A stretch of DNA of 64,000 nucleotides from Rhodococcus tibetensis (GTDB taxonomy: Bacteria; Actinomycetota; Actinomycetes; Mycobacteriales; Mycobacteriaceae). The notes below the pieces were generated by a model. It worked only from the letters and a program-made list of their open reading frames with translations. It did no database searches and had not been told where the DNA came from. The stretch covers positions 186,001 through 250,000 of the forward strand of contig NZ_JANFQF010000003.1 in the NCBI RefSeq assembly GCF_024438035.1. The letters are read 5' to 3'. Numbering within the stretch: position 1 is the first letter of the stretch; each line of letters starts with the position of its first letter. This document shows, one piece after another, positions 1 to 10,496 of this stretch. A program made the translations under genes and the position numbers.

Positions 1-71
1 TGCGCCGGCTCGATGCCGACGAGGTCTACGAAGCTGCACTGTCCGGTCTGACGAAAGTGACGTATGAGTGA
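1..71 (+). CDS. opcA: C-terminal end of glucose-6-phosphate dehydrogenase assembly protein OpcA (partial)
   Basis: An open frame entering from the left edge (first full codon at base 3) ends at TGA 69-71 and encodes a tail reading RRLDADEVYEAALSGLTKVTYE. It overlaps the pgl start by 8 nt. In Corynebacteriales opcA lies directly upstream of pgl in the tkt-tal-zwf-opcA-pgl cluster, and OpcA is needed for activity of the glucose-6-phosphate dehydrogenase made by zwf. The call rests on this context plus the tail, because only 22 codons are visible. Confidence 0.7.
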   Translation, partial: RRLDADEVYEAALSGLTKVTYE

Positions 72-807
72 CATCCAGGTAGAAGTTCATCCCGACACGG
101 AGACCTTGACCGCCGCGGCCGCCCGACGTTTCGTCGACACCGTGGTGGCCGCGCAACAGTCGCGAGGTTTTGCGTCGGTGGTCCTCACCGGCGGTGGGAC
201 CGGGATCGGGATGCTCGAGAAGGTGCGGGTGAATCCCGGTGCCATCGACTGGCGCGAACTCGACATCTTCTGGGGTGACGAACGTTTCCTGCCCGCCGGC
301 GACCCCGAGCGCAACGACGTGCAGGCGCGGGCCGCGCTCCTCGACCACGTCGATGTCGACTTCGACCGGGTCCACACGATGCCGGTGTCCGACGGGATCT
401 ACGCCGACGATCCGGAGGCCGCGGCGGTCGCGTACGCACAGGTACTCGGCGCGCATGCCGGCGGCAAGCAGGTTCCGGTGTTCGACGTCCACCTGCTCGG
501 CATGGGCGGCGAGGGCCACGTCAACTCCCTCTTCCCCGACACCGACGCGGTACGTGAAGAACACCGCTTCGTCGTTGCGGTGAAGGACTCCCCGAAGCCG
601 CCGCCCGTGCGCATCACCCTCACGCTCCCCGCTGTGCGCCACGCCGATGAAGTCTGGCTCGTCGTCTCCGGGGAAGCCAAGGCCGAAGCGGTGGCCGCCG
701 CCGTCGCTGGGGCACCGCCGGTAGAAATACCGGCCTCCGGGGCGCGCGGACTGACCGCCACCCGTTGGCTGCTCGATTCGTCGGCCGCCTCCCGACTGCC
801 GAACTGA
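64..807 (+). CDS. pgl: 6-phosphogluconolactonase
   Basis: Hydrolyses 6-phosphogluconolactone to 6-phosphogluconate in the oxidative pentose phosphate pathway (cytosol). The 247-residue product has the family's early glycine loop (LTGGGTGIGML, about residues 40-50), the WGDER segment near residue 70 and the HLLGMGGEGHVNSLFPD signature near residues 142-160, which carries active-site residues. Length is normal for the short bacterial Pgl (DevB) type. The ATG overlaps the end of opcA by 8 nt, so the two are probably translationally coupled. A hairpin followed by a T run lies about 30 nt after the stop. Confidence 0.95.
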   Translation: MSDIQVEVHPDTETLTAAAARRFVDTVVAAQQSRGFASVVLTGGGTGIGMLEKVRVNPGAIDWRELDIFWGDERFLPAGDPERNDVQARAALLDHVDVDFDRVHTMPVSDGIYADDPEAAAVAYAQVLGAHAGGKQVPVFDVHLLGMGGEGHVNSLFPDTDAVREEHRFVVAVKDSPKPPPVRITLTLPAVRHADEVWLVVSGEAKAEAVAAAVAGAPPVEIPASGARGLTATRWLLDSSAASRLPN

Positions 808-835
808 TCCGTTCACAGGATGGGGTCCTCGTCAT

Positions 836-875
836 CCTCGGCCGGCAATGTGGCCGAGGGACGAGGCTCCTTTTT
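836..875 (+). terminator. Intrinsic-type terminator after pgl
   Basis: A perfect 8-bp stem (CCTCGGCC 836-843 with GGCCGAGG 852-859) has an 8-nt loop. It is followed 11 nt later by five T residues (871-875). The position 29 nt beyond the pgl stop fits the end of the opcA-pgl transcript. The gap between stem and T run is longer than in a classical intrinsic terminator, which is common in actinomycetes. Confidence 0.55.
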
Positions 876-1126
876 CATCACAATTCGCGTCACCTGGCAT
901 GCGGTAGCGATCCGGCCACCGCGGTGCGGACTCGACCGACCTGTCCCCCTCTGTCCGACGCTCCCTCGCCAGTACTGAGGATTTCCCGCGCAACGCCCCA
1001 TCCTGTCGCCTCCTTCCGCCTCGAGAAGGTCACGGTGTGTCCCGTTTCGACCTCTTTCCCCGTTTGACGCAGTGGGCGGACATTCGGTTCCCCCGGACCG
1101 GAAGTTCGTGACGAGCAGGTGCAGTG
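876..1126. other. Convergent intergenic region between pgl and ppc, no gene seen
   Basis: Together with the terminator this makes a gap of about 320 nt between two convergent genes. I find no frame with coding character and no RNA gene. Near the ppc end, a bulged dyad at about 1083-1103 (TTCGGT against ACCGGAA) could terminate ppc transcription, but it is weak and lacks a U run on that strand. Confidence 0.4.
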
Positions 1127-3889
1127 CTAGCCGCTGTTGCGCAGCGCAGTGGCCAGTCCGTTCATGGTGAGCTGGATCCCTCGGCGGGTCTGGTCGCTGT
1201 CGTCGCCGGCACGGGATCGGCGCAACAGTTCCACCTGGAGGTGGTTCAGTGGTTCGAGGTACGGGAAGCGATTGTGCACCGACCGTTCGAGCCCGGGGTT
1301 GTCGGCGAACAATGTGTCGTTTCCGGTGATCGCCTTGTACATCCGGATGGTGCGCTCATGCTCTTCGGCGATCTTCCCGAACACCCGTTGCCGCAGTCCT
1401 TCGTCGGGAACCAACTCCGAATAGCGTGCGGCCAGACCCATGTCGGATTTCGACATCACCATCGCCAGGTTGGACAGGACCGTGCGGAAGAACGGCCACT
1501 TCTCGTAGAGCCGCGACAGGGTAGCGACCTTCTCGGAGTCGCCGGCGGTCCACTGCTCGAATGCGGAACCGGTGCCGTACCACCCTGGCAGCATCACCCG
1601 GGACTGGCTCCAGGACAGGACCCAGGGGATCGCGCGCAGGTCGGCGATCGACGTCGTCTGCTTCCGCGACGTGGGCCGGCTGCCGATGTTGAGGGCCCCG
1701 ATTTCCGCGACAGGTGTCGACATTTCGAAGTACTGGACGAATCCTGGTGTGTCGTGGACTAGTTCGGTGTACGCGCGGCGCGCGAGTGCCGCCAGTTCGT
1801 CGAGGATGCGGTAGGCGGGTTCGGCGGCGGCGCCGAGCCCCTCCACATCGAGCAGGGTGGCCTCGAGGGTGGCGGCGAGGAGGGTTTCGAGATTGCGTTG
1901 CGCGAGGCGGGGTTCCGCGTATTTGGCGGCGATCACCTCACCTTGCTCGGTGATGCGCAACGAACCCGCGACGGCCCCCGGCGGCTGCGCGAGGATCGCG
2001 TCGTAACTGGGTCCGCCGCCGCGTCCGACGGTGCCACCCCGACCGTGGAACAGGCGCAACCGGATTCCCGTTTTCCGGGCTGCCTCGACCAGGTCGAGCT
2101 CGGCCCGGTACAGCGCCCAGTTCGCGGCGAGATACCCGCCGTCCTTGTTGGAGTCGGAGTATCCGAGCATCACTTCCTGCGAGTCACCGCGGGACGCCAC
2201 GAGCGCACGGTAAAGAGGAACCGCGAGAGTCGCCTCGAGCGTAGCTGCTCCCTGTTGCAGGTCCTCGATGGTCTCGAAGAGCGGCACGATCCCCACCGGA
2301 CACGACGGGGTCTCCCCCGGCCCCGGCCCCGGATCGAACAAACCCACTTCCTTCAGCAGGATTGCTGCCTCCAGCATGTCGCTGACCGAGGTGCACATGC
2401 TGATGATGTAGTTGGGCACTGCCCCCGCACCGAGGGTCCGCACCGCTTCGGCCCCGGCTGCGAGGATCGCGAGTTCCTTGGCGGTCAATTCGCTGAACTC
2501 CGCCTTTGCTCCGGTCAGTGGGCGTCGCGTCGCCAGCTCCGCGGTGAGCAACTCCACCCGTTCATCCTCGGACAGCGACGCGTAGTCGGGATGCACGCCC
2601 GCCCAGGCGAGCAGTTCGGCGACGACGGTTTCGTGCACCTCCGAGTTCTGTCGCATGTCCAGGCCCGAGAGATGGAATCCGAATACGTCCACCGACTCCC
2701 GGAGGCGAGCGAGACCGTCGTCGGCGATCGTGCCGTCACCGCCGCGGCGAAGGGAGTCGTCGACCACATCGAGTTCGTCGAGCATCTGCCGTGGCGAATC
2801 GTAGGGCGCGAGCCCGAGGTCGAGGGCGTAGTCGGGCGTCTCCCCGAGAATGCGGAGTGCGGTGGCGGTCAGGCGGCCCCGGATTCCGCGGACTGCGCGC
2901 CGATACGGCTCGTCGGCGCGAAACGGTGATTCATCCTGCGAGGCCGCTGCCAAAAGGTCGAGGGCAGGAGTGACCGTCACGAGGCGGGCGGACATCGACA
3001 ACTCCCGCTCGAGGGTCGCGAGTTCGCACAGATGACGTTCGACGGCCGTTGCGGCGGCGCGGCTCGTCGCCTGCCGGACGACGTCTGCGGTGACGTTGGG
3101 ATTGCCGTCCCGGTCGCCGCCGATCCACGACCCCGGCCGAAGAATGGGTTCCCGACCGAGATCGGTCCCGGGCCACCGGGCTTGGAGGGCGGCCCGGAGT
3201 TCGGCGTTGATTGCGGGAACGACCTCGAAGAGGGCGGCGTCGTAGTAGCGCAGCCCGACTTCGATTTCGTCCTGAATACGCAAGCGGGACAAACGGATCA
3301 GGGCGGTCTGCCACAGCGTGAGGATCTGCCTCCTCAGCCGCACGTCGACGTCGGCGATCTCCGACGCAGTGAGCGCGGTCCGCTCGCGGAAACGCATCAA
3401 CTCGGTGATCCGCGTCTGCGTGTCGAAGACGGTCCGCCGACGCGTTTCGGTCGGGTGGGCTGTGATCACCGGCGAGACGAGCGCCCCGCGCAGCGCATTC
3501 GCCACCACGTCGCTGTCCAGGCCGGCGGCATCGAGCTTCGCAAATGTGGCGGCGAGGGTGCTGTCGGGCGCGGGTTCACCTGCCGCCACGTGCACGGCCC
3601 GGCGGCGTTCCCGATGGATGTCCTCGGCGAGATTCGCCAGAAGGGCAAAATGACTGAAGGCGCGGATGACGGGAATGGTGTCGCCGGTAGGGACGTGCGT
3701 GAACATGTCGGCCAGTTCGGCGCGGTCGATCTCGGAACGCCGGACCCGGAACGATTCGACCCGGGCCTTCTCCACCAGATCGAAGACTTTGCCGCCGGCC
3801 TGTTCGCGCACTATCTGTCCGAGAATGCCGCCGAGGAGCCGAATGTCTTCGCGGAGTGGTTCGGTGGCTTCACGGGGGGTTTCGGTCAT
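1127..3889 (-). CDS. ppc: Phosphoenolpyruvate carboxylase
   Basis: Carboxylates phosphoenolpyruvate to oxaloacetate, the anaplerotic feed of the TCA cycle. The 920-residue product carries the catalytic-histidine motif [12 protein letters not shown] (about residue 145), the glycine-rich [13 protein letters not shown] segment (about 600) and a C-terminal NPGL...RNSG end typical of the family. I chose the ATG at 3889 ([15 protein letters not shown]): the frame is open 19 codons further, but those residues do not look like PEPC. It is last in the gap-pgk-tpiA-secG-ppc run. Three 22-bp direct repeats occupy the short gap before it. Confidence 0.95.
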   Translation of the reverse strand: MTETPREATEPLREDIRLLGGILGQIVREQAGGKVFDLVEKARVESFRVRRSEIDRAELADMFTHVPTGDTIPVIRAFSHFALLANLAEDIHRERRRAVHVAAGEPAPDSTLAATFAKLDAAGLDSDVVANALRGALVSPVITAHPTETRRRTVFDTQTRITELMRFRERTALTASEIADVDVRLRRQILTLWQTALIRLSRLRIQDEIEVGLRYYDAALFEVVPAINAELRAALQARWPGTDLGREPILRPGSWIGGDRDGNPNVTADVVRQATSRAAATAVERHLCELATLERELSMSARLVTVTPALDLLAAASQDESPFRADEPYRRAVRGIRGRLTATALRILGETPDYALDLGLAPYDSPRQMLDELDVVDDSLRRGGDGTIADDGLARLRESVDVFGFHLSGLDMRQNSEVHETVVAELLAWAGVHPDYASLSEDERVELLTAELATRRPLTGAKAEFSELTAKELAILAAGAEAVRTLGAGAVPNYIISMCTSVSDMLEAAILLKEVGLFDPGPGPGETPSCPVGIVPLFETIEDLQQGAATLEATLAVPLYRALVASRGDSQEVMLGYSDSNKDGGYLAANWALYRAELDLVEAARKTGIRLRLFHGRGGTVGRGGGPSYDAILAQPPGAVAGSLRITEQGEVIAAKYAEPRLAQRNLETLLAATLEATLLDVEGLGAAAEPAYRILDELAALARRAYTELVHDTPGFVQYFEMSTPVAEIGALNIGSRPTSRKQTTSIADLRAIPWVLSWSQSRVMLPGWYGTGSAFEQWTAGDSEKVATLSRLYEKWPFFRTVLSNLAMVMSKSDMGLAARYSELVPDEGLRQRVFGKIAEEHERTIRMYKAITGNDTLFADNPGLERSVHNRFPYLEPLNHLQVELLRRSRAGDDSDQTRRGIQLTMNGLATALRNSG

Positions 3890-3916
3890 GGACCCAGTAT
3901 CGACTGCCCCTGCAGT

Positions 3917-3982
3917 GTTCGCATGATGAACCCAGGGAGTCCGCACGGCGAACCTGCGGTGTCCGCACGACGAAGGCAGATC
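3917..3982. repeat. Three imperfect 22-bp tandem repeats upstream of ppc
   Basis: Units at 3917-3938, 3939-3960 and 3961-3982 share the core GTYCGCAYGRYGAA and follow one another without spacing. They fill most of the 91-nt gap between the secG stop and the ppc start, and the last unit touches the secG stop codon. The first unit is itself a GTTC-N7-GAAC dyad. Two-turn (about 22 bp) spacing on one DNA face would suit a cooperatively bound regulator, but I do not recognise the motif. Confidence 0.6.
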
Positions 3983-4214
3983 AGCCGAACTTGATCTCCA
4001 GGCCGATGCCGATGATCGAAATCAACCAGATCAGGCCGGTGAAGACGGTGAGGCGGTCGAGGTTCTTCTCGACCACGGTGGAACCGGACAGGCTCGACTG
4101 GACGCCGCCGCCGAAGAGGCTGGACAAACCGCCACCCTTACCGCGGTGCAGGAGCACCAACAGAATCAGCAGCAAGCTGGTGGCGACCAGCAAGATATCC
4201 AGAAACAGTTCCAT
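3981..4214 (-). CDS. secG: Preprotein translocase subunit SecG
   Basis: Small subunit of the SecYEG translocon. The 77-residue product has two predicted membrane helices (about residues 3-22 and 56-73), separated by a glycine/serine-rich cytoplasmic loop with the family segment [15 protein letters not shown]. The length is normal for actinobacterial SecG. It lies between tpiA and ppc, an arrangement I remember from mycobacteria. A large hairpin occupies the 125-nt gap between the tpiA stop and this start, so expression relative to tpiA may be controlled by read-through. Confidence 0.93.
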   Translation of the reverse strand: MELFLDILLVATSLLLILLVLLHRGKGGGLSSLFGGGVQSSLSGSTVVEKNLDRLTVFTGLIWLISIIGIGLEIKFG

Positions 4215-4269
4215 GTCTGTCTACGTCCACCCATCGAGTAGCAACAACTACGACCTCGTACACCCTACA

Positions 4270-4339
4270 GGCGCTCCGCGCTCGTGCGCCTTTCCGGTGG
4301 TTGTGGCTACCAGAAAGGCGCACGAGCGCCGGAGGCGCC
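4270..4339. repeat. Long imperfect inverted repeat immediately after tpiA
   Basis: A perfect 17-bp arm GCGCTCGTGCGCCTTTC (4278-4294) pairs with GAAAGGCGCACGAGCGC (4313-4329). The stem extends outward through GGCGC-TCC / GGAGGCGCC with single-base bulges, giving a roughly 70-nt hairpin that starts just after the tpiA stop codon (4340-4342). The 18-nt loop can pair further (GGT/ACC). There is no T run. It could be a processing or attenuation structure between tpiA and secG, or a copy of a dispersed genomic repeat. I see no second copy in this window. Confidence 0.75.
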
Positions 4340-5125
4340 TCAGGGCAGAGGGCCGCCGGCAGCGATCGCGGACAGCGTGGCGAACTCGTCGGCCTTCAGT
4401 GACGCACCGCCCACGAGAGCGCCGTCCACGTCGGACTGCCCGACGATCTCGCCGACGTTCTTGGCGTTGACGCTTCCGCCGTAGAGAACGCGGACCGTGG
4501 AAGCTACCGCAGGGGTGGCCAACTCGCCGAGTGCGGCACGGACCGCGGCGCACACTTCCTGCGCGTCCGACGCACTGGCTACACGGCCGGTGCCAATGGC
4601 CCACACCGGCTCGTATGCGATGACGACCTTGGCGAGGTCGTCGGCGGACAGCCCGGCGAGCGAGCCCCGCAACTGTTCGACGTTGTACGCCACGTGCTCA
4701 CCGGCCTCACGGATGTTCAGGCCCTCCCCGATGCAGACGATCGGGGTGAGTCCGTTCTTCAGTGCAGCCTTGGTCTTGGCCAGCACGGTGTCGTTGTCTT
4801 CACCGTGCAAGGTCCGGCGCTCGGAGTGCCCGACGACGACGAACGTGCACCCCAGCTTGGCCAGCATGGAACCGCTGATTTCACCGGTGAAGGCGCCCGA
4901 ATCGTGCGCCGACACGTCCTGCGCCCCGTACGTGAGCAGCAGCTTGTCACCCTCTACCAGGGTCTGGACGCTGCGGATGTCGGTGAACGGTGGGATCACC
5001 GTCACGTCAACCTTGTCGAAGTACTTCTCCGGGAGGGAGAAGGCGATTTTCTGAACCAGCGCGATGGCCTCGAAATGGTTCAGATTCATCTTCCAGTTGC
5101 CGGCGATCAGCGGCTTGCGTGCCAT
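4340..5125 (-). CDS. tpiA: Triosephosphate isomerase
   Basis: Interconverts dihydroxyacetone phosphate and glyceraldehyde 3-phosphate. The 261 residues start [14 protein letters not shown], which contains the catalytic Lys. VVGHSERR (about residue 100) holds the electrophilic His, [11 protein letters not shown] (about 170) the catalytic Glu, and VLYGGSVN the phosphate-binding loop. Its ATG overlaps the pgk stop codon by one base (TGATG), so the two are translationally coupled. Confidence 0.97.
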   Translation of the reverse strand: MARKPLIAGNWKMNLNHFEAIALVQKIAFSLPEKYFDKVDVTVIPPFTDIRSVQTLVEGDKLLLTYGAQDVSAHDSGAFTGEISGSMLAKLGCTFVVVGHSERRTLHGEDNDTVLAKTKAALKNGLTPIVCIGEGLNIREAGEHVAYNVEQLRGSLAGLSADDLAKVVIAYEPVWAIGTGRVASASDAQEVCAAVRAALGELATPAVASTVRVLYGGSVNAKNVGEIVGQSDVDGALVGGASLKADEFATLSAIAAGGPLP

Positions 5126-6336
5126 CAGCCCTCCAGAACCGAGATACCGGGCAGTTCCTTGCCCTCGAGGTATTCGAGAGAGGCTCCACCACCGGTCGAG
5201 ATGTGCGAGAACCCGTCGTCAGGGAGGTCGAGCTGACGCACCGCGGCCGCGGAGTCGCCGCCACCGACGACGCTGAAGGCGCCCTTGCCGGTGGCCTCGA
5301 TGATGGCTTCGGCAACGCCCTTGGTGCCTGCCGAGAACTTCTCGAACTCGAACACGCCCATCGGGCCGTTCCAGAACACCGTCTTCGCGCTGGTGAGGAT
5401 CGCGGCGAATCGGCGAACCGACTGCGGTCCGATGTCGAGGCCCATCCAGCCGTCCGGAATCTCGAGCACGGACACCGTCTTCGACTCGGCATCCGCGGAG
5501 AAGGAGTCCGCGATCACCACGTCCTGCGGGATGTGGATGACGTCGGCGTACCGGTCCAGCAGCCCCTTGCAGGTCTCGATCATCGACTCCTCGCACAGCG
5601 AGTTGCCCACCGAAACACCCTGCGCGGCCAGGAACGTGTAGAACATGCCGCCGCCGATGACGAGGGTGTCGACCTTGGGGGCCAGCGCCTCGATCACTGC
5701 CAGCTTGTCCGACACCTTCGACCCACCGAGCACCACCGCGTACGGCCTTTCGGCATCCTGGGTGAGCTTGCCGAGCACCTCGACCTCGGCGGCGACCAGG
5801 GTGCCTGCGTAGTGCGGAAGCAGCTTGGCCACGTCGAAGACGGACGCCTGCGCACGGTGCACGACACCGAAGCCGTCCGAAACGAATGCTCCGTCGTCTC
5901 CGACTAGTTCGACGAGCGCCTCGGCGAGCTTGGTGCGCTCCGCCTCGTCCTTGCTCGTCTCACGCGCATCGAAGCGGATGTTCTCCAGCAGGAGCACGTC
6001 CCCGTCGGTGAGACCCTCGGACCGCGCCAATGCATCCTGACCGACGACGTCGCCGGCGAGCTGGACGTTGCGGCCGAGCACCTCCGCGAGCTTCACGGCC
6101 ACGGGTGCGAGCGAGAACTTCGGATCGGGCTTGCCGTCGGGGCGGCCCAGGTGGGCGGTGACGATGACCTTGGCACCCGCCTCTGCCAACGCCTGCAGTG
6201 TGGGGGCGGAAGCGATGATGCGGCCGGGATCGGTGATCTTGTCACCGTCGAGCGGAACGTTGAGGTCGGAGCGCACCAGCACGGTGCGCCCCTCCACCCC
6301 AGCGTTCAGCAGATCCTGGAGAGTCTGAACTGCCAC
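5125..6336 (-). CDS. pgk: Phosphoglycerate kinase
   Basis: Transfers phosphate between 1,3-bisphosphoglycerate and ADP in glycolysis. Product of 403 residues: RSDLNVPL near the N terminus (substrate loop), GGSKVSDK in the middle, and the C-terminal GGGDSAAAV nucleotide loop. The start is the GTG at 6336 ([10 protein letters not shown]), preceded by GAAGG with 9-nt spacing. The frame continues upstream into the gap end, but those residues are not PGK-like. It overlaps tpiA by 1 nt and lies 17 nt after gap. Confidence 0.96.
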   Translation of the reverse strand: MAVQTLQDLLNAGVEGRTVLVRSDLNVPLDGDKITDPGRIIASAPTLQALAEAGAKVIVTAHLGRPDGKPDPKFSLAPVAVKLAEVLGRNVQLAGDVVGQDALARSEGLTDGDVLLLENIRFDARETSKDEAERTKLAEALVELVGDDGAFVSDGFGVVHRAQASVFDVAKLLPHYAGTLVAAEVEVLGKLTQDAERPYAVVLGGSKVSDKLAVIEALAPKVDTLVIGGGMFYTFLAAQGVSVGNSLCEESMIETCKGLLDRYADVIHIPQDVVIADSFSADAESKTVSVLEIPDGWMGLDIGPQSVRRFAAILTSAKTVFWNGPMGVFEFEKFSAGTKGVAEAIIEATGKGAFSVVGGGDSAAAVRQLDLPDDGFSHISTGGGASLEYLEGKELPGISVLEG

Positions 6337-6353
6337 TGTTATCGGACCTTCGC

Positions 6354-7585
<1,232 letters not shown>

Positions 7586-8569
7586 CTATGCGTCGTCGAG
7601 AAGGTCTGCAGTGACCGCCGACTCGGTGTCGGGGATCCCGGTTTCCTTGGCTTTGCGGTCCGCCATGGACAGAAGACGCCGAATCCGTCCTGCTACAGCG
7701 TCCTTCGTCATCGGCGGGTCGGCGAGCTGGCCGAGCTCTTCCAACGACGCCTGCCGGTGCTCGACGCGCAGGTGCCCGGCCGCCGCCAGGTGGTCCGGCA
7801 CTTCGTCACCCAGAATCTGCAGCGCCCGCTCGACGCGAGCGGCCGCCGCAACCGCCGCGCGGGCGGAGCGCCGCAGGTTCGCGTCGTCGAAGTTGGCCAG
7901 CCGGTTGGCGGTGGCCCGAACCTCACGGCGCATCCGGCGTTCCTCCCACACGAGGCGGGTGTCCTGGGCGCCCATCCGTGTGAGCAGCGCACCGATGGCC
8001 TCGCCGTCGCGAATGACCACGCGGTCGGTGCCACGGACCTCCCGCGCCTTCGCGGAGATACCGAGCCGGCGGGCCGCCCCGACGAGTGCCAGTGCGGCCT
8101 CGGGCCCTGGGCAGCTCACTTCGAGCGCGGAGGACCTTCCCGGTTCGGTGAGCGATCCGTGAGCGAGGAACGCACCTCGCCACGCTGCCTCCGCGTCGGC
8201 GACACTGCCGCCGACGACCTGGGCGGGAAGCCCGCGCACAGGCCGACCGCGCAGGTCGAGGAGCCCGGTCTGGCGGGCAAGGGCCTCCCCCTCCTTCGCG
8301 ACACGCACGATGTACCGCGACGACTTCCGCAGTCCCCCGGCACTGAGCACGTGAACGTCGGCACTGTAGGTGAACAGGTCGAAGATCTCCCGGCGCAGTC
8401 GTCGAGCGGTCGAGCCGAGGTCGACTTCGGCCTCCACCACCACACGGCCGCCGACGATGTGCAATCCCCCGGCGAACCGCAGCAGCGACGAAACCTCGGC
8501 CTTCCGACAACTCACATGAGTGACGACGAGACGACTGAGTTCGTCTTTGACCTCTGCTGTCATTGCCAC
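7586..8569 (-). CDS. whiA: Sporulation/cell-division regulator WhiA
   Basis: DNA-binding protein with an N-terminal LAGLIDADG homing-endonuclease-like fold that lacks nuclease function and a C-terminal helix-turn-helix. In Streptomyces it works with WhiB to switch on septation genes; its role in non-sporulating relatives is unclear. The 327-residue product starts with GTG as [14 protein letters not shown] and contains [10 protein letters not shown] and a C-terminal [18 protein letters not shown] helix-turn-helix. It overlaps yvcK by 10 nt, the usual actinobacterial order. Confidence 0.95.
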   Translation of the reverse strand: MAMTAEVKDELSRLVVTHVSCRKAEVSSLLRFAGGLHIVGGRVVVEAEVDLGSTARRLRREIFDLFTYSADVHVLSAGGLRKSSRYIVRVAKEGEALARQTGLLDLRGRPVRGLPAQVVGGSVADAEAAWRGAFLAHGSLTEPGRSSALEVSCPGPEAALALVGAARRLGISAKAREVRGTDRVVIRDGEAIGALLTRMGAQDTRLVWEERRMRREVRATANRLANFDDANLRRSARAAVAAAARVERALQILGDEVPDHLAAAGHLRVEHRQASLEELGQLADPPMTKDAVAGRIRRLLSMADRKAKETGIPDTESAVTADLLDDA

Positions 8570-9585
8570 GAAGCGCTCTCCCTTTCCTCTGGTGTCTCGG
8601 CCACAACGCTCCCCCGAGACCCCGGGTCGGGGCCGCTCCAGAGCTGTTCGAGAACGGATGCAAGTTTGCCTGCATGGTGAGTGTGGGTGCCGTGTTCCGA
8701 CACGTCGGCATAGACGACCCGGGCCCGGAACTGCTCCGCCGCGCGGTCGAGATGCTCACGTTCACGACCCGGGGGGACGGATGCGGAGTCGACCACCACG
8801 AAGTCGACGGCAAGCCCCGGCGCGTGCCGGGACAGTACGTGGAGGTGCCTTTCGGTGGAGAAACCCGCGGTTTCACCGGGCTCGGGAGCGAGGTTGAGTA
8901 CCAGCACCTTCCGTGCGACGGTGGCGATCAGGGTGTCGAGAAGTTCGGGGACCAGGACGTGCGGGATGACACTGGAAAACCACGATCCCGGACCGAGAAC
9001 CACCATGTCGGCGGCCTCGATCGCCCGCACGGCGTCGGGGCATGCCGGCGGGTTCGCGGGCAGCAGCCTCACGCGGCGCACCTTGCCCGGTGTGGTCGCG
9101 ACTGCGACCTGGCCGCGGATGCAGCGGCTGACTCGCGGGTCCGCCTCGAGACCTTGTACGTCAGCTTCGATGTCGAGCGCGATCGGCGACATCGGCAGCA
9201 CCCGGCCGTTGATGCGCAGCAGCCGGGCGAGTTCGTCCAGTGCGGCAACAGGGTCCCCGAGGACTTCGGTCAGGCCGGCCAGCATGAGATTGCCCACCGA
9301 ATGCCCCGCCAGAGCGCCGATGCCCCCGAAACGGTGCTGGATGGTGTCCGTCCAGTCCTGGACGTCCGGATCGTCCGCAGCGAGGGCCGCCAGCGCCATC
9401 CGGAGATCACCAGGCGGGATGACGCCCAGTTCCGCGCGCAGACGTCCCGACGAACCACCGTCGTCCGCGACGGTGACGACGGCGGTGACGTCACGGCTGA
9501 GCCGGCGCGCCGCACTCAGCGTGGCGAAGAGCCCGTGGCCCCCGCCGAGCGCGACCACTGCGGGATAGGCATGCTCCTCCGTCAT
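8560..9585 (-). CDS. yvcK: YvcK/CofD-like UDP-sugar-binding protein
   Basis: Family known as gluconeogenesis factor in Bacillus and as CuvA in mycobacteria, where it supports cell-wall synthesis. The fold is that of CofD (2-phospho-L-lactate transferase). The 341-residue product shows the N-terminal nucleotide loop [28 protein letters not shown] and [11 protein letters not shown], then [12 protein letters not shown] and [17 protein letters not shown]. It overlaps rapZ by 4 nt (ATGA) and whiA by 10 nt. I infer a cell-envelope/central-carbon role from the family, not from this sequence. Confidence 0.93.
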   Translation of the reverse strand: MTEEHAYPAVVALGGGHGLFATLSAARRLSRDVTAVVTVADDGGSSGRLRAELGVIPPGDLRMALAALAADDPDVQDWTDTIQHRFGGIGALAGHSVGNLMLAGLTEVLGDPVAALDELARLLRINGRVLPMSPIALDIEADVQGLEADPRVSRCIRGQVAVATTPGKVRRVRLLPANPPACPDAVRAIEAADMVVLGPGSWFSSVIPHVLVPELLDTLIATVARKVLVLNLAPEPGETAGFSTERHLHVLSRHAPGLAVDFVVVDSASVPPGREREHLDRAAEQFRARVVYADVSEHGTHTHHAGKLASVLEQLWSGPDPGSRGSVVAETPEERESASWQ

Positions 9586-10496
9586 TCGCGCCCCAGATCA
9601 CGATGGACGACACGCACACCCAGCCCGGAGTCCTTTCCGAGCCGGCCCGCCAAGGCCTCGGACATCGCGACACTGCGATGCTTACCGCCGGTGCAACCCA
9701 CCGCGATGGTCATGTAACGCTTCCCCTCCCGACGATATCCCGCGATCGTCAGATCCAGCAGATGGTGATAGGTGGTCAAATAGTCGTCGGCGCCGTCCTG
9801 CGACAACACGTAGTCCCGCACGTCCGGACTCTGTCCCGTGTGCGGACGCAACTCCGGGATCCAGTGCGGATTGGGCAGGAAGCGGACGTCGCAGACCAGG
9901 TCCGCGTCCATCGGAAGACCGTACTTGAAACCGAACGACTGGACTGTCACCTGCATCGTGCGGTGCTCGGCGTCCCCGAAGGCGTCTTCGATCTTCTGCC
10001 TCAGCTGGTGGGCGGCGAGAGACGAGGTGTCGATCACCAGATCTGCCGCGGCCTTGACCTTTGCGAGTTGGTCGCGCTCGGCGGCGATGCCCTCGGAGAG
10101 GGTGCCCTGCGCGCCGCCCCCAGACAGGGGATGGCTTCGCCTGACCTGCTCGAAGCGGCGTACCAACACCTCGTCGGACGCGTCGAGGTACAGCACCCGG
10201 GTGTGCACCGCCTTACTTTCCAGCTCGGTGAGGACCCAGCCGAGGTCTCCCGTGAAGAGCCTGCTGCGCACGTCGATGACCACGGCGAGGCGTTCGAGGC
10301 GCGAATCGGATTCCAGGCTCAGGTCCACCATCCGGGAAATCAGTTCCGGTGGCAGATTGTCGGCCACGTACCACCCGAGATCTTCGAGGACCTTCGCGGC
10401 CGTTTGCAGCCCCGCCCCCGAAAGCCCGGTGACGAGAAGGAAGTCCATCGGCCGAACCGCGGGTGGACGGTCGCTCTGCGCGTGCTGATCGTTCAC
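9582..10496 (-). CDS. rapZ: RapZ/YvcJ-family nucleotide-binding protein
   Basis: P-loop family whose enterobacterial member is an RNase E adaptor for small RNAs, while Bacillus YvcJ hydrolyses GTP. The 304-residue product has the expected VTGLSGAG P-loop start, [18 protein letters not shown], and the C-terminal [16 protein letters not shown] motif. Odd feature: the P-loop reads [12 protein letters not shown], so the Lys that normally contacts the phosphates is a Leu. It overlaps uvrC and yvcK by 4 nt each. Confidence 0.93.
   Translation of the reverse strand: MNDQHAQSDRPPAVRPMDFLLVTGLSGAGLQTAAKVLEDLGWYVADNLPPELISRMVDLSLESDSRLERLAVVIDVRSRLFTGDLGWVLTELESKAVHTRVLYLDASDEVLVRRFEQVRRSHPLSGGGAQGTLSEGIAAERDQLAKVKAAADLVIDTSSLAAHQLRQKIEDAFGDAEHRTMQVTVQSFGFKYGLPMDADLVCDVRFLPNPHWIPELRPHTGQSPDVRDYVLSQDGADDYLTTYHHLLDLTIAGYRREGKRYMTIAVGCTGGKHRSVAMSEALAGRLGKDSGLGVRVVHRDLGRE

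Noticed and set aside
765-1067. 100-codon frame running out of pgl into the convergent gap
   Set aside because: It begins inside pgl in another frame, has no ribosome binding site and spans the terminator hairpin.
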